Source of the DNA: Lumnitzera littorea
Taxonomy: Eukaryota > Streptophyta > Magnoliopsida > Myrtales > Combretaceae
NCBI GenBank assembly: GCA_024138015.1
Contig: JAMXBB010000003.1
Span: forward strand, 11,254,341 to 11,318,340
DNA: 64,000 bases
Direction: 5' to 3'
Numbering within the stretch: the stretch's first letter is position 1; every line of letters starts with the position of its first letter. This document shows, one piece after another, positions 34,888 through 47,986 of the stretch. Made by a program: the position numbers and the translations under genes. A model generated the notes under the pieces. It was not told the DNA's origin. It saw only the letters and a program-made list of their open reading frames with translations, and did not search any database.

Positions 34888-35678
34888 AGATAATACAAAT
34901 TTGTGGATAAACATACAAACTTGATATCATGCATAACCAAAGGATGGATCCAAACTACGAGATGGTCCGAAAAATAAATGGAAGTCGATGGTTTAGTAAT
35001 CCTGTACACTAACTCTATAGATATGACGCACAGTAAAATCACACATGAACCTAAGCTAGTACTCGATATAACGCATAAATACAAGGTTTAGGGTTGCTCA
35101 CCACAATCCTTGCTAAAAAGATTGATAAGAGCGGATAGAAAAAAGTTTTCCAAGAGAAAAAACTTAAAAGTTTTTCATTAATGTAAAAATCTCCCTAAAA
35201 CCTTATATAAGTGTTCTATTTATATATAGTAGCAAAATGTAAATAAAAGGGTTAAAAGGATGCCCTGGTGGATTTTCGTAAATGCAAAAAAAAACGAGTG
35301 TAATTTAGAAATAATACAAAAAATAAAAAGTTTAAATAATATGAAAATAAGTAAACTAATGAGATATTCGAGGTGAATAGTTGATGAGCCACTAAAGACC
35401 TTGAAGACTCGATTTGGATATACCAGAAAATCTAATTGAGCCAATGTACTAAAACGAATAGGGTTGTATAGGCCGAGCAGATGATGCCAAGCTGAACAGA
35501 CATAGCCGAGCCAGGTAGGGCATTTAAGCTAAACATATCTGTCCGAGAAGAGCTCATAAATAGGTCCTATATACGTAAAGCTTCCAAATAAGTCCTCAAC
35601 ACATAGAGAATGCATGAGCTAGTCGTTAATGTAGCTCGAAGCTTGGAAATTGATCAGCCTAGTCTCCTGTGCCATATA
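34888..35678 (-). repeat. 5' LTR of element G
   Basis: Its minus-strand start reads TATATGGCAC where the other copy has TGATATGGCAC. The U5 end (GGTTATGCATGATATCAAG) resembles the end of LTR C1 (GGTTATGCGTGATATCGG), indicating shared ancestry of U5. Confidence 0.85.
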
Positions 35679-37940
35679 AATGAGCCTTTCAGAAAGCTGC
35701 TTTATTTGTATTTTACTACAAAAGAGAAAACACCTTTCTTATATTTTTATGTAAAGAAGAAGGTACCTTTAAGTATTTTTACACAAAGAGGAAGACACTT
35801 TTAATAGAAAAAGGTGCCTTTCTGAAAAGTTCTTTCTTTGTAAGAACCTACAATACAATATTCAGTAAGTGTAGCAAACGATGAAAAATATAGTATAAAG
35901 TAACATTACAACAATACACTTGAACATGAATCTGATGAAAAAACCAAAATCCCATCTCTTATTGACATTGCCAACTCTAAAGTTCATTTCATATCATAAA
36001 TTCAAGCAAAACATTTACAATTTATATCTCTAGCTCCAGCCTCAAACTTCTTATAAAAATACTACCATAAGCATAAACCATGAATTTAACCAAAATCATC
36101 GCTTTCAACCTATCCATAACATAAGTAATATATGATCAGCCTAGCGTGCATCATACATCATGGATCTTTTTCATATGCCATTACCTATGCTTTCATTGCA
36201 AACAAACTCTCATAAGTATTTCATCGAACATGTGGTATACATTATGCATTGCACTTGAATAAACACTACAATTACAATTTAACTCACTATACAACAAACT
36301 ACATAATCATGTAAATATATGTTATAACATTAACGTATAAACACATGATCTACAATTAAATTGACAAAAAATGATCATTGTGAACAAATTTGTTTCCATA
36401 CTAGGGTTTCTCAAATTACATCAAATTTGTGAAAATTGCAAGTAATTATAGAGATAAAATGAGATAAAGAGCATGTACCTTTAATTTTCAGCAAGATTTG
36501 GCAAAAAAAAAAAAAAAAAAAACAATTGAAAGAAGGTAGCTTGGACGAGGTGTATATTGGAATACTTGATGCTAGAAGAGAGTGCGAGGTTTTGTTCCAA
36601 CTTCAATATGATTTTATTGTATATGGGATTTCTTTTTATTTTTTATTTTTTATTTTTTATTTTTTATATGTGACTTACAAGGAAAGCGCTTTTAGGATGT
36701 GTGCCTTCCTTTTTGTATTAAAATGAACACATGAACACATTCTATGCAAGTTATTTACTACTAAAGGCCCTTTTTGGTTAAGTACCTAACTTGTACCTTT
36801 CCGAAAAGGCATATTCACAATCTTATATACAGAATGAGTTTTCCATATGCCGTTTTTTAAGAATAGGAGTCCTAATTTCGACTATAACTTAAAGATAGTA
36901 TTTTCCGTGTGAGCCCTTAAAGTCCTTTAGCTTAGCTTCGTACATTGGTTTAGGGAGTTGATTCTTATCACCCCTTCTTGGCTGTCTTTGGCAGTATAAC
37001 TACAAAATCCATTGAGATATGTTCCCACTTTTGTACTTATATCGATAGTAGAGCTTGTCTAATGATCTCTAATTTCTCACTTCTACTACTCAAATTTCAA
37101 TTCGTTGATAAATAAAGAATTATATCGCTAAACTTATGGTTATAGTGATAATAATATTTAATTAATCTATTATGGAAATGAAAGTTTATGGAATCAGTTT
37201 ATCTAACTTTTGTGAGCACTTCACAAGTTTTGAGCCAAAATAGAGAACGATTTTGGAAGCTCTAAATTTAAATGCATACATCTTAAATATTGATTTTTCT
37301 CAAGGTTCATAAGTACAGTAAAAATAATAATTAAAAAAAGACATTGATGCCACTTTGATCATTTGACACATGTTATCTATTTCTTATATATACATACATA
37401 CATATACCATATGTATGTAATTCTAGAAGTTTTTCTATTCAAGAGATGCCTGCTTTTATGTAAGTAAAGTTGTATCCTTTTAAATAGTTGCCATATCTAT
37501 ACAATTTAATGCAAAACACAACTCTTTGCATTGAAATGTTTTATTTTATCCATATGTTTTAGAAAATCATAATTCTTTTTGAATAATGCATCATTTTATG
37601 GTAAATCATCCAATAATACTAACATAAACCTTTGATACATTATATTTAACAATTTAAATATATTAATTATACTAATCTTTTCAGTAAAATTATTATTTTT
37701 ACTAATAAAACTACATTTTAAATAAACACTTGTGCATAAGATATGTTTTTAGTGATTTTGATGGCTCATTATCTTCGTAGAATAGAATGAAAGAGAATTG
37801 AATTGGAATCACATAAAGAATGGAATAAGAATATAATACATATTATTTTTTTAGTTTGATTTATAAGTAATTTAAGAATAAATATGTAATATTACTACTA
37901 ACTAAATTATAGTCGATCCATTTTTTTCTCAATTAATTGT
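35679..37940. other. AT-rich intergenic DNA upstream of FAN1
   Basis: Contains a poly-A run (about 36504-36522) and a (TTTTTTA)n-like run (about 36631-36667), with nothing coding that I can support. The 66-codon frame at 36526-36726 is a chance frame across these runs. Confidence 0.5.
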
Positions 37941-37947
37941 AAAGTAA

Positions 37948-38301
37948 TAGGTGATAGCGGCGGCAGTAGCCATAACGGTAGCAATGATTGATGGTATAAT
38001 GGTTACGATGAATGATAGTGGGGGTAGTGGCGATGGCGATGACGGTGGCAGCGGCAGTGACAATAATGGTTAGTGGTTAGTGATGACGATAGCAGTAATG
38101 GTTACGATAATGGTAGTAATAATAGTGATGGTGGCTATGGTGATCGAAGGCAATAATAGTAACGGTAATAGTAGTAACAGCAATAGTAGTATCAATTGCT
38201 ACGATAACAGTGGTAACAATAGTGGTTGGTAATGGTAGTGTCAATAGTTATAATGGTGGCGGTGGCGGCAATGACAACGATGATAGTAGTAGCGGTGCGG
38301 A
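37948..38301. repeat. Degenerate GGT/GAT trinucleotide block upstream of FAN1
   Basis: About 350 bases composed almost entirely of GGT, GGC, GAT, AGT and AAT triplets on the plus strand, without a constant unit. It ends about 335 bases before the FAN1 start codon. AT-rich flanks (37760-37940 and 38300-38500) contain GAATTGAATTGGAAT-like words that might be the arms of a small transposon, but no clear inverted ends were found. Confidence 0.7.
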
Positions 38302-38596
38302 ATCGTGATTTATTGATTAAATAAAGAATTTGAAATTTTTATGGAATTGTCTATAAAAAAAAATTAAGTGCATGTTATAAGAAAAAATAAAGAGGAAATG
38401 GAATTTCAAATTGAGACGAATGTGCAATTGAATTTGTAAACTAAAATATTTAGTTTTTAAAGCAGTATTTTAACTAATCCAATTACCCTCGTTAATGGAA
38501 CAAACATTAAAAAAGTGAATATGTGAAAAGACGTCAACCCCGCGAAATCCCATTTGATTAAAATCTCCCTCCATTTTCCTCTTTCTAGATTCGCCG

Positions 38597-38613
38597 TCTC
38601 TCTCTCTCTCTCT
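38597..38613 (+). promoter_or_regulatory. Pyrimidine (TC) tract in the presumed FAN1 5' UTR
   Basis: A run of TC dinucleotides 24 bases before the ATG at 38637. TC-rich leaders are common at plant core promoters and 5' UTRs. I see no clear TATA box nearby. Confidence 0.45.
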
Positions 38614-38636
38614 GGGGTCTCTCACTCAGGGTTTGG

Positions 38637-41600
38637 ATGTTGAAAGGAAGGGAAAGCTTAATCTGGTTGGTCGGAAAACGCCGTCGTTTTCTTCCCAATC
38701 GCGACACTCTTCTCTCCTTTCCTCCATTACCCAATGTATTCACCTTTTCTTTACTGCCATAGCAATCTCATCATATTTCACTTTAATCATATTATTATTG
38801 TTATTGCTTTCATATTTTGCAGCCTAAAGTAAGAATCCTTTGTCTACTTGCAGAGCTGTGTGGAGTCGGAGAACGGAGGAGAAGGATCGCTGGAGTGTAA
38901 AGCGGAGGAAGTTTCTGGAGACGGTGGTGATTCTGATGAGAATGGTGCAAAATTGGATTGGGTGAGTTGTCCGGTCTGCAGAGATCGTGTTAGCGGCGAT
39001 GATTATCTGATCAATTCTCATCTCGGTATGGATTTCGAAAACCTACCGATTTTTGGCTAAAGGAAAAAAAAAAAAAGTTAAAAAAAAAGAAAAGAGTATC
39101 AATACGAAACATGTGAGGATAAAGAATGAAACTTCCCTGTTGTGTCTCGCCAGTTGCATATTTTCCCTGTATGAAGAAAATATCCATTTATACTTTTTCA
39201 AACATATTGATAGGACATTTGGGATCATCGAATGGGAATAAGAAAGTGCTTTGATAAATACCCCCAACATATAGTCATGAAGCACGATAATATCGGTATC
39301 CAATTAAGCTGATATACTGTATGAATCATCAAACATACTAACCGATTGCATTTTGTAACTTTTCTCTCTTTTAAGTGCATTTTACAAGTGATCATATTTG
39401 TTTCACTGGCACGCAACATGGAATGTGGAGTTATCACATTGTTTTTTCGGAGGTAATGCTCGGTTTTGTGGGTGTGGGTTTTTAATGCGATTGGCATTTT
39501 GAAAGAGAGTATAGTTCATCAGTTGTAAAAATGTTCCAATTGTCTACTTTATCACTCCTCTCAACACCCTCCTTGGATAGTTAGATGCTCAGAGATTTTA
39601 ATTGGATGATGTTCAGATGCATGCTTATCGAGAGGAACAAAGAGGAAATTGACACAGCGTACTCTTCTACAGTTGAATTTTACTCCAAAGTCAAAAATTT
39701 TGGTTCATTCAGATGGTGTAGAGCAATCAATCTCAAGAGAAAATCATACTCAATCTTTGACCAGTCCTTCAAGGGTTTTAGCTCAAGAACAAGCGGAAGT
39801 TGATGAAAATGAAAGTCAGCATGTGTCCTTAAAAAATGAATCTCCTCATGATAATGGGGATGTGCATGAGGAGGACATGTGCAAACTAACTCTTGAGACC
39901 TTCATCATTGGCCGTAAGTTCAGTGATGCAAAGGATTTAAAACAAGGAATGGCAATCTCTCTTATGAGAGAACCAGACAATCTGAAGGATCCTAATGCCA
40001 TCAAGGTAACTTTTTTTGGCATTTCATGTGTAACCTCTGTATCTTTAGTTTAAATTAAAGAAAACTTTTACAGTTTTCTTGGTTTAGGTTCTGTCTGAAG
40101 ATTCAGGATGCACTGTAGTCCTTGGTTACCTCCCTCGTGGTTTGGCTCAGTTTATATCTCCCCTCATTGGGAATCATGGCTTGAACTTTGAGGTGAGCTA
40201 CTCTTTCAGTAGTTCAGTTTCTGTTTTCGTCTCTTCCCTCTCAAGATGTGCTGCTTTTCATAAGTAAATAAAGCTTCAATAGTGAGTTAAAAAATTAGAT
40301 AGCATCAGTTGATCCAAGAAATGAATGCTTCCAATGGGTGATAAAATCAATGGTATGACAGGAATACTTCCTTCTCACTCTCTTCCAGTATTATACCGCT
40401 GGTGTTTCTGAAGCACTGGATTTTTATGAAGTAGATTGACATTGTTCAACTTAGAACAGTCATGTTTCCCTCAGCTTGCAGCGGGAATCTCTTGCTAAAA
40501 GTTGCTTATGATGGCATAAGTATGTCTACAACCTACATGTTGATGGGAAAAATGAATGGGCTGGGGACCTGGTGTTTACTTTCTTTTTGTTCTACTGTAT
40601 TTGTATTGCAGGGAACCATATCTTCTGTTCCAGATCATAATCTTGATGCAGTTCCTATTCAGATTAGCTGCAACGAGACACTTAGCAACTGTGAAAAAGA
40701 ATTTGATGACATCAGGAGTATTAGATCTTGTTGGAGGAATGCTCTGCAAGAAGCTCAGTCCTTTAAGAAAAATCCACCAAATCTTGCTAAATATCAGCGG
40801 AATTTTTGCATAATCTTACAGGAGGTTTTGAAGAGCAGCCACCATCTTCTTACTGATGATGAAAGAACATTCCTTGGTATCTTTTCTAGTGATGGGCATA
40901 TCTGATTCTGCTGTCTTCCATATGCTTAGTTAAGATTATCTGAATAGTTATCTATTGGCAGAATCTTTCATGGCACTTCCAAACGATGGTCAGAGGCTTT
41001 TCATCCGGCTTTATATGAGGAAAGGTATTCCACCTTATTTTGCACTTTGCAGTATATCCAGTTCAAGTTGCCACCTAATAATTGCTTATTCAAAGTATCT
41101 ACTTCCATTTGCACCTTGTAGACCAGTTACACTGGGATAGAATTCAGTTCTGTCTAAACATTTCCTTACATCCATATGTAAATATCTGGTATAGTAGTAT
41201 ATGTACATCCGTTGCAACATTTTTTTTCTCATCTTGAATTTTTCAGTATGTTGTGGTAAAAAAAGCTGAAGATGATAGATAATTCCGCTTATGAGAGGCT
41301 CAAGCCAATCATTTTCTTAATTAAATGTAAAGGGTGAGTATCTGCATTTGCTGCACAGTCCACTGATGAACATATTATCTGAGATTGAAAAGCCAATTAA
41401 TTTGAAGTAAATGTATTTCAGGGCCATGGTTTCGGGTTTCTAATATTTCATATCCAGAAATATCTGATGTTCTAATGGCAGTCAAAATTCTTACAGGTTA
41501 GTCAATGCTAGAGCTATCTTTGCTTAACTTAAAGGGATTTTAAGTAGATATTGTTGTTTTCTTGTCAAAATACAGGAGCAGGATACATAATTTCATTTGA

Positions 41601-44600
41601 CCATGCACGAGGCCTCAATGTTGATGACCTAATGGGTCTTTTGAGGATTCTCACAGTACATGAGCTACAAGATATATGGTCCATAGCCATGAAGGTTGTA
41701 TTCTCTTGATTTTTTCCTGAGTTAGGCTCATTTCTGTTAAGGATGCTTTGGATAAAAACAAACCTCATCTGAGGATTTTCAAGTAATAGTAATATATGCT
41801 TCTTTATATTGCTAGCGATGATCATCCTTTTTGATGATAATTCCATTTCCAAACATCTGTTGAAGTTTTCAGAAGAAGAAAGAGGTGCTATAGAAATGTG
41901 CAGTAGGTTAATTATGTTTAGCAGGTAGTGTCATTGCTCTATTTGCCTAGACTGGCTCAGCATAATCATGCTGAGTTGAATAGATATCTAAAGGTGTTTG
42001 ACCTTGCATAATACATCTTCCAGATTTCAACATAATGCCACATTCAAATCTATCAAGATTCTATTTGGGTTGTTTACTGAATCCTAGCTCTATATTTATT
42101 TTGGACAGTCTATTATGAATGATACAACTTATTCTGTTGCTTGCAGTCTTGATATTTTGTTGTTTTTATGCTTTAGCACTGTTCACCTTCACCATAGAAT
42201 GGCACTTTTAAATACAAGTATGGGTACTTTACAATCTATTAATTGGTTTCATGTTCATCTGGTTCATGTGAATGGAGCTCTTTGGATTGGATGCTTCTAA
42301 AGTGGTTGCATGCATAGTTGTTGCTCCTAAATTAAAATGGCTTTTGATGACCACACATTGAGAGAACTACTGTGTGGACAGATACGGGCCAAACATTTAT
42401 TAGGAGAAGTTCATTTTGAAAGCAAATCTTTTTGTATATGAACATAAGGATATAGACAGTTTGTCAGGCAGTAGCTGATCTCTTAATTATCCATTCCTGC
42501 TTGCTCCTACTATCTTGTACTGTGGAATTTTGAAGTGCATTCTCAATTTTCCAGTAAAGGCCTACAGATAACTTTGAAAGGTGTATTGTTCCTCTTGTCA
42601 TCCTTCTTTCAGGAAACTAGGAGTGCAACTGAAAAACAATTATATATTATTTAACCAGTCGAATGCATATGTTAAATTCTTGTTGATTTATTAGTCTTAC
42701 AACTGACTCCCACAATCCATCAGAAGATGCTCACCATCATAAAGAAATTATGCAATGACATAGGTAGATTCTTTGCCCACCTATTTCACCCATTTCTATG
42801 GTTTTGATTTCTTTCATTTACTTTTTATTCTTTAATATTTTATACTTCTGTTAACTCTTTGAGGTTCTTTATTCATGAGAATGAATCAAATTTTGGTAAC
42901 AATTGAAGGACTAAAGCTAAATATGCTGTTAATTACTTTAACAGTTTCATTTTATTGTCATTGCATAATCTCTCTTTAGGATATAGGCTAGGGAGGAATT
43001 CAATATTAACTTATGAGTGGCAGAAGATTTTGTAGCCGTTTCTGCCCTTATTCCATCCTTAATTTACCTTTTATCAGTTAATTCTTTCTAACTTCTGAGG
43101 AAATTAAGTTGTTTAAGCTTCAGTAACTGCATATATGCCCTACTTACACCAAAACTCCACTCCAGTTGCATTCCCTTTTCCATTAGAGGTTTTACTACAA
43201 CAAAACCATTTCCAAATTTTGTTAATGGATGGTTTCATTCATGCAATGTTGAGACCAAAGCAAGTGTTTTTTGAATAAATTTGGTTCATTGTGAAGTTTT
43301 CGTTGATCAATTCAAAACTTTTTTACACTTTTATTCAATATCAAATATATGTTCTTTTATATTTAAAAAAATTACATGAGTGTTTTGTTTGGTGTGGATT
43401 AAACTTAAATAAATAGAGGACATTAAAATTTAAGTAACATAAGAATAAGGTTGAATTGTATTAATGAAACTGTGGCATTGCTGTAACATCATTGAAGGAA
43501 ACTTTCTTAGTCCCTAATTGAAAATGAGAACACACGCAAACTTGAAGTATGATATGGAAAATTGCTTTCTTGAGCACACAATGTTTTATTGTCGCAAACA
43601 CATCCCGACATGAGGTGTCCTTCAACCATGACCTATAAAGCATTTACCTTGGTCTAGCATAAGCATTTCATATATCTAATTTGAGTCCTTTTCTTGCATG
43701 CCTTTCTTTGATGCTTCAGAATAACAGTCATGGATCAAGAAAAAACGATCTTATTGTGCCTCTTCTATCTTTATTTGAGGATGGATCATGGTATAACAGT
43801 TAAAGAACCCTACTAATTGTGATTTGGTAAATTATTCTTTTCCTAGTTGAAGAGATTTCTTTAATTACATGTTTTATTTTTCAATATGCAGCCCCTTGCT
43901 ATCAAGTCTGATTTTTAATAGATCTGGGGTGTGCGTCAGAATATCCCCAAAAGCTGAATCCCTTTTTTGGCGTGCTGAGGTGCTTTCATGTATCTTATGA
44001 TCAAGATATGTTCTAGCAATGATCACTCATAGATCTAAAGGTTTCTTGTTTAAACATGTGTTCAGAGGCTTTTCTTTCTAAATGGTGAGCAGAATCTATC
44101 TGCATTCCTATTAGTCGATCTGGGCATTATCAAATATCCGGCATACACCTGTATAATTTCAGATCAAATCTTTGCCAGTCAAGATGACTTGCTTGCCTAT
44201 GAAGAGGTGGATATTGATCTTGATATAGTTTTACTCGTATCTCTTTTTTGTTACATTTTTGACATGAACACGTCTCACAGGCAATTGAAGTGGCACAGTG
44301 GATAGATGAGTCCCTTGATGAAAATAATAAGGATAACGTGTTAAAATGCATGATGATAGCTGATTCTCGTCTAAATGTTCAATCTGCAAAAGTGTCTCAA
44401 TCTTCAACATTGTGTACTGCCGCTTCATTTTTTTCATGCTTTACGGCTTCATGGGTCTACTCCAAAGTGCTTCTGTTAGGAATTTCCTTTCTAGAGCGAG
44501 AAAGGAGGTACGGTGAACCTACAAAACAGTTACAATTAATTAATTGAAGTTCCTCTTTTAATATTCTCATTCATTAGGATTTTATTTGCTGCAGATGGAT

Positions 44601-47600
44601 GCAATGCAAATAATAAGTGGATGCACTAATTAATATGGAAAGCAACTGATAGCTAATTGTGAACCTAAGCTGAGAAACTGTATGATTTATCAAATTAACT
44701 TTGCTACTTGGCAGAAGGAAAAATATGCATAATGGAAACGTTAGTTGAATCTATTTGAGGTTATAGAATAAAGCACTTTTCCTTGGAATCTCCTCTAAGT
44801 AAGTGCTTGAAATGAGGCTTAGAGGCATATTGAGAGCAGCCCTTTTGTCTTGTTTTTCCTTTTTTTTTTCATCGCATGGGTGAAGTCATGTTTTGTTAAT
44901 GAAATTTACCATTCACATGTTGTGCCTATCGTCTTCTTTATTTGGTTTTCATCTTATTTGTGCTTGTAGGTAGAATAAGATGGTAGGTATACACACACAC
45001 ACACTAATCCTAAACACTGGATCAATAGACAGAAATATAATATAATAAGACAAATTCTAAATTGGCTAATTACTAAAGAAATTCTGAACGACACAAGAAT
45101 CAACGTGAAATGTTCCCCCTAAAATCAGTTTTGGCATAATTATGATTTATGTGCTCAAATGTGATCATCTAATAAAATTTTTGAAATTTGAAAAGAATTT
45201 ACAATCTTTCCTAAATTGATCCTACATCTGTTGGTAAATCATACATACACCTGTTGTGTGTGTCTAATGTGTTAGTAATGTTGGTTTAATTGATCCTACA
45301 CCTGTTGTGTGTGTCTAATGTGTTAGTATGTTGGTTTAATTGATCCTACACCTGTTGTGTGTGTCTCCCTTATAATTAATCTTGTAAATGTGAGAAATTT
45401 TATATGTAATATCAAGTATCATGATTGCTTTCCTAGTTGGAAATGCTTGATGCTTGTCTTAGAACAAGGAATATGACTGCATTTGTTTTTGGCTATCGAA
45501 TGTTCATTTTCATATTAACTGAGAAAAATAGTCATATTAACTTTGGGTGTATGCTACTGTTCAGATACGCTGATGCAATTAGGCTACTTAAGAGACTCTT
45601 GAAGTTTTTCATTAATGACCGAAGAAGAGGATACTGGACGGTGAGGCTGTCAGTTGATCTGGAGCACATAGGCCATCTCAATGAGAGCCTTTCAGTTGCA
45701 GAAAATGGGCTTCTGGATCCCTTTGTACGTGCTGGTTCAAGATTGACCCTGCAGAAGCGAATAATTCGCTTGGCAAAACCGCCAAGGCGGTGGAAAGTTC
45801 CCAGCTTTCCAGCATATCTGAGAAAGAAAATTCTGGAGGTAAGCAAACTTTTTCCCATGAGATAAGTAGTGACTTGTCACCGTTAAAACTCTAGGATTGC
45901 TGCCACTATTATTACCCATAGAGGTTACCTGCTTTGATGTTTCATGTTGCAGCATAGAACTTTCAATGCGCTTGATGTGGTTTTGATGATGATAAATTAG
46001 GTTCACGTCCAGGGAAGACCTTTAAACCGTGAAATGGGGAAAAAAAGCAGGTTTTATGGAGAGGATGGAGAGCAATGTGGAGTAGAGCAGCTGGCACTAC
46101 AGTACTATGCTAGTGAAGGAGGCAGATGGCATGGAGTGCACACAGAGAGTGGTATCTGGTTGACCATCTTTGCACTTATCATGTGGGAAGTTATGTTCTC
46201 TGACGTACCAAATGTCTTCCGAAGCAAATTTCAGGTACTGTGCTGTGAATTGTATGGGTGCAGCTCTTAAAACACACATTAATGTTCAATGAATCCAATT
46301 TGGTTCCTGGTTGTGATGGTAGCTTTGATTCTTTGATGTATTAACGGTTGAAAACCAGATGCTGCAAGAGTTAAGTAACCAGAATATGTTTCTAATATCT
46401 GATGAATAGAGAAACATCTTTAAGTGAGCTCCTATACCCACATTGAAACACTTGGAATGTCCTTTTTCTTTCTTTCTTTCATTCCTTTTTTTTTTTTTTT
46501 TTTCTTTGGGATGGTAAAAAGCTGTCTATACTATGGGTAGCAGTGGCAATTGCCATGTGTATCTAGTTTCTACAGTTACAAGAAGATCATATGCTGGATT
46601 TTTCTTCTTTCAAGCTCAAGGTAGCTCATAAATGAACTGTTGTTTAGTGTACTGGAAGTGTAGGAGAACACCCCATTATAGATACCAGCAAAGACATGAA
46701 GCAGAGTGAAATCAATTGTCTCTCTCTTTTTCGAGTATTTGTTTACTGAAATGAGACCAAAGTGGACCAATCCAAATCATAAAATGTGGTTCTTTTTCAA
46801 TGCGGTTGAGTTTGAACCCCCAAACAGTTTGAAATGGTTTGGTCAGTAATCCTGTGAATTGGATCACTTTAAGCTGAACTGAACCGTATTTCTTAGAAAA
46901 AAAATTCTAACTTATGTGGAAGAGTCTCCGTTATACCTTTTGTATTATTAATTTTATTTTTGTTAACTTATTGTACTTTATTGTTATGGAATCTGAATTA
47001 TTTGAATCTTAAAAGCTCTAAAATTTTATATTTTCTGATGTGTAGTCGGTCAGCCAATGGGTAAAAAGCACTTGCTTTTCTTTAAAATAGAGCATGATGG
47101 TGAAGTAAAAAGTCAATTTAATGCGAAGGTGAGATTTGTCAAAATATAATCCTAAAAGATATGGTAAAAAAAAAAAAGAAAAGAAAATAAATGTGGTTTG
47201 AATTGAAGTCAACAAGAACCAAACCATTTTAAAGTGGTTTGGTTTGGTTTGTTTCAGCTCCTTAAACATTTAAAGTGGGAGGGGGTTGCAAACTGAGCTG
47301 CATTTTGTTCACTCTTTTTTTCAAGGTTGTACTGCTTAATGGCTATGTTCCATTTTTACAATGGATTTAGCTGAATTCTATAGTTCTTCAGTGTCTCCTT
47401 GAATATAGTGGCTGTGTCATCATGCTGATCTATCTGACATCTTATGAGTAAACATGGCTCACGAATTGTCAAAACATTCCACCCTTGTGTTTTCTTGGTG
47501 TCCTTATCTAACCATTTGATTATCAACTTTTTATTGTAGTCATATCCATTGGATTTGGAGACTGATAGCTTTTATCATACAAGAAAAAACCTTATAGAAT

Positions 47601-47986
47601 CTCATCTGGAAAAAGTTCAAGATGGTATGGCAGAGGAGATTCTTATCACATCATGGGAATCACATTATGGAACTTCCTGTAGGGGAGTTAGCTGGGACCG
47701 ACATTCACTTGCTGAGCTTCGGGCTGCTGTAACATGTGTTGGTGGCTCTTGTCTGGCCTCTCTTTGTCGTCTTCTTGCTCAAGATTACAAGAGCTGGTCA
47801 AGTGGAATGCCGGATCTATTGCTCTGGCGATTCCACGGTGAATACAAGGGTGAAGCGAAGCTTGTTGAAGTAAAAGGTCCAAAGGATCGACTCTCTGAAC
47901 AACAAGAAGCATGGATATTGCTTCTCATGGATTGCGGATTCAATGCAGAGGTTTGCAAAGTGAGCCCTGCACGTATATCTATATGA
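38637..47986 (+). CDS. FAN1: Fanconi-associated nuclease 1 homologue (FAN1), 15 exons
   Basis: FAN1 is a nuclear structure-specific 5' flap endo/exonuclease acting in interstrand-crosslink repair. Exons: 38637-38735, 38854-39025, 39617-40005, 40088-40192, 40612-40876, 40962-41024, 41422-41496, 41576-41694, 43720-43790, 43892-43979, 44066-44206, 44281-44507, 45565-45838, 46001-46234, 47540-47986. All introns are GT-AG, phases agree, and the product is 922 residues, close to other plant FAN1. Domains: UBZ zinc finger (C72, C75, H89, C93), HIRAN (about 184-276), SAP-like region (about 373-445), helical TPR-like middle (about 530-760), VRR-NUC. Catalytic residues are all present: E725 (VEQLALQYY), D866 (GMPDLLLW), E884 and K886 (LVEVKGP). 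The start is the first ATG after the TC tract, giving MLKGRESLIW. No lesion was found. Exon calls rest on homology and splice signals, without transcript evidence. Confidence 0.95.
41695..43719 (+). other. FAN1 intron 8 (2 kb)
   Basis: Joins ...WSIAMK to NNSHGSRKNDL in phase 0. It is AT-rich with only chance open frames, and I see no exon or transposon inside that fits the FAN1 frame. Confidence 0.7.
44990..45004. repeat. AC microsatellite in FAN1 intron 12
   Basis: ACACACACACACACA, about seven repeats. Confidence 0.85.
45246..45368 (+). repeat. 52-bp minisatellite in FAN1 intron 12
   Basis: The unit starts ACACCTGTTGTGTGTGTC and continues through TAATGTGTTAGTA and TTGGTTTAATTGATCCT. It occurs about two and a half times with near identity, and a diverged partial copy (AATTGATCCTACATCTGTTG) lies just upstream near 45215. 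Confidence 0.85.
46798..47290. mobile_element. Small inverted-repeat element in FAN1 intron 14
   Basis: AAATGGTTTGGT at 46832-46843 is perfectly complementary to ACCAAACCATTT at 47218-47229, and nearby GAACC/GGTTT words extend the symmetry. The interior is AT-rich and non-coding. Style and words match family F (857-1380), so I read it as a further decayed member inserted in the intron. Target duplication was not resolved. Confidence 0.5.

Larger units (their letters stand above)
30009..35678 (-). mobile_element. Element G: non-autonomous minus-strand LTR retrotransposon
   Basis: Two LTRs in direct orientation (30009-30812 and 34888-35678) flank about 4.1 kb. On the minus strand the right LTR is followed by an initiator-Met-like primer-binding site and the left one is preceded by a purine tract, which fixes the orientation. 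I find no reverse transcriptase, RNase H or integrase motif. The internal part holds a motif-rich leader and one decayed frame of unknown family. I did not find a convincing target duplication. The LTR end resembles that of family C, so C-type enzymes might have mobilised it. Confidence 0.8.

Noticed and set aside
38811..38822. Alternative splice acceptor TTTTGCAG in FAN1 intron 1
   Set aside because: Using it would add CCTAAAGTAAG-type sequence that breaks the frame. The acceptor at 38853 gives phase 0 and an uninterrupted product.
40462..40611. Open frame running into FAN1 exon 5 from intron 4
   Set aside because: It is simply an intron stretch that happens to be open. Exon 4 joins exon 5 cleanly by GT-AG with HIRAN homology on both sides, and there is no evidence for an alternative first exon.
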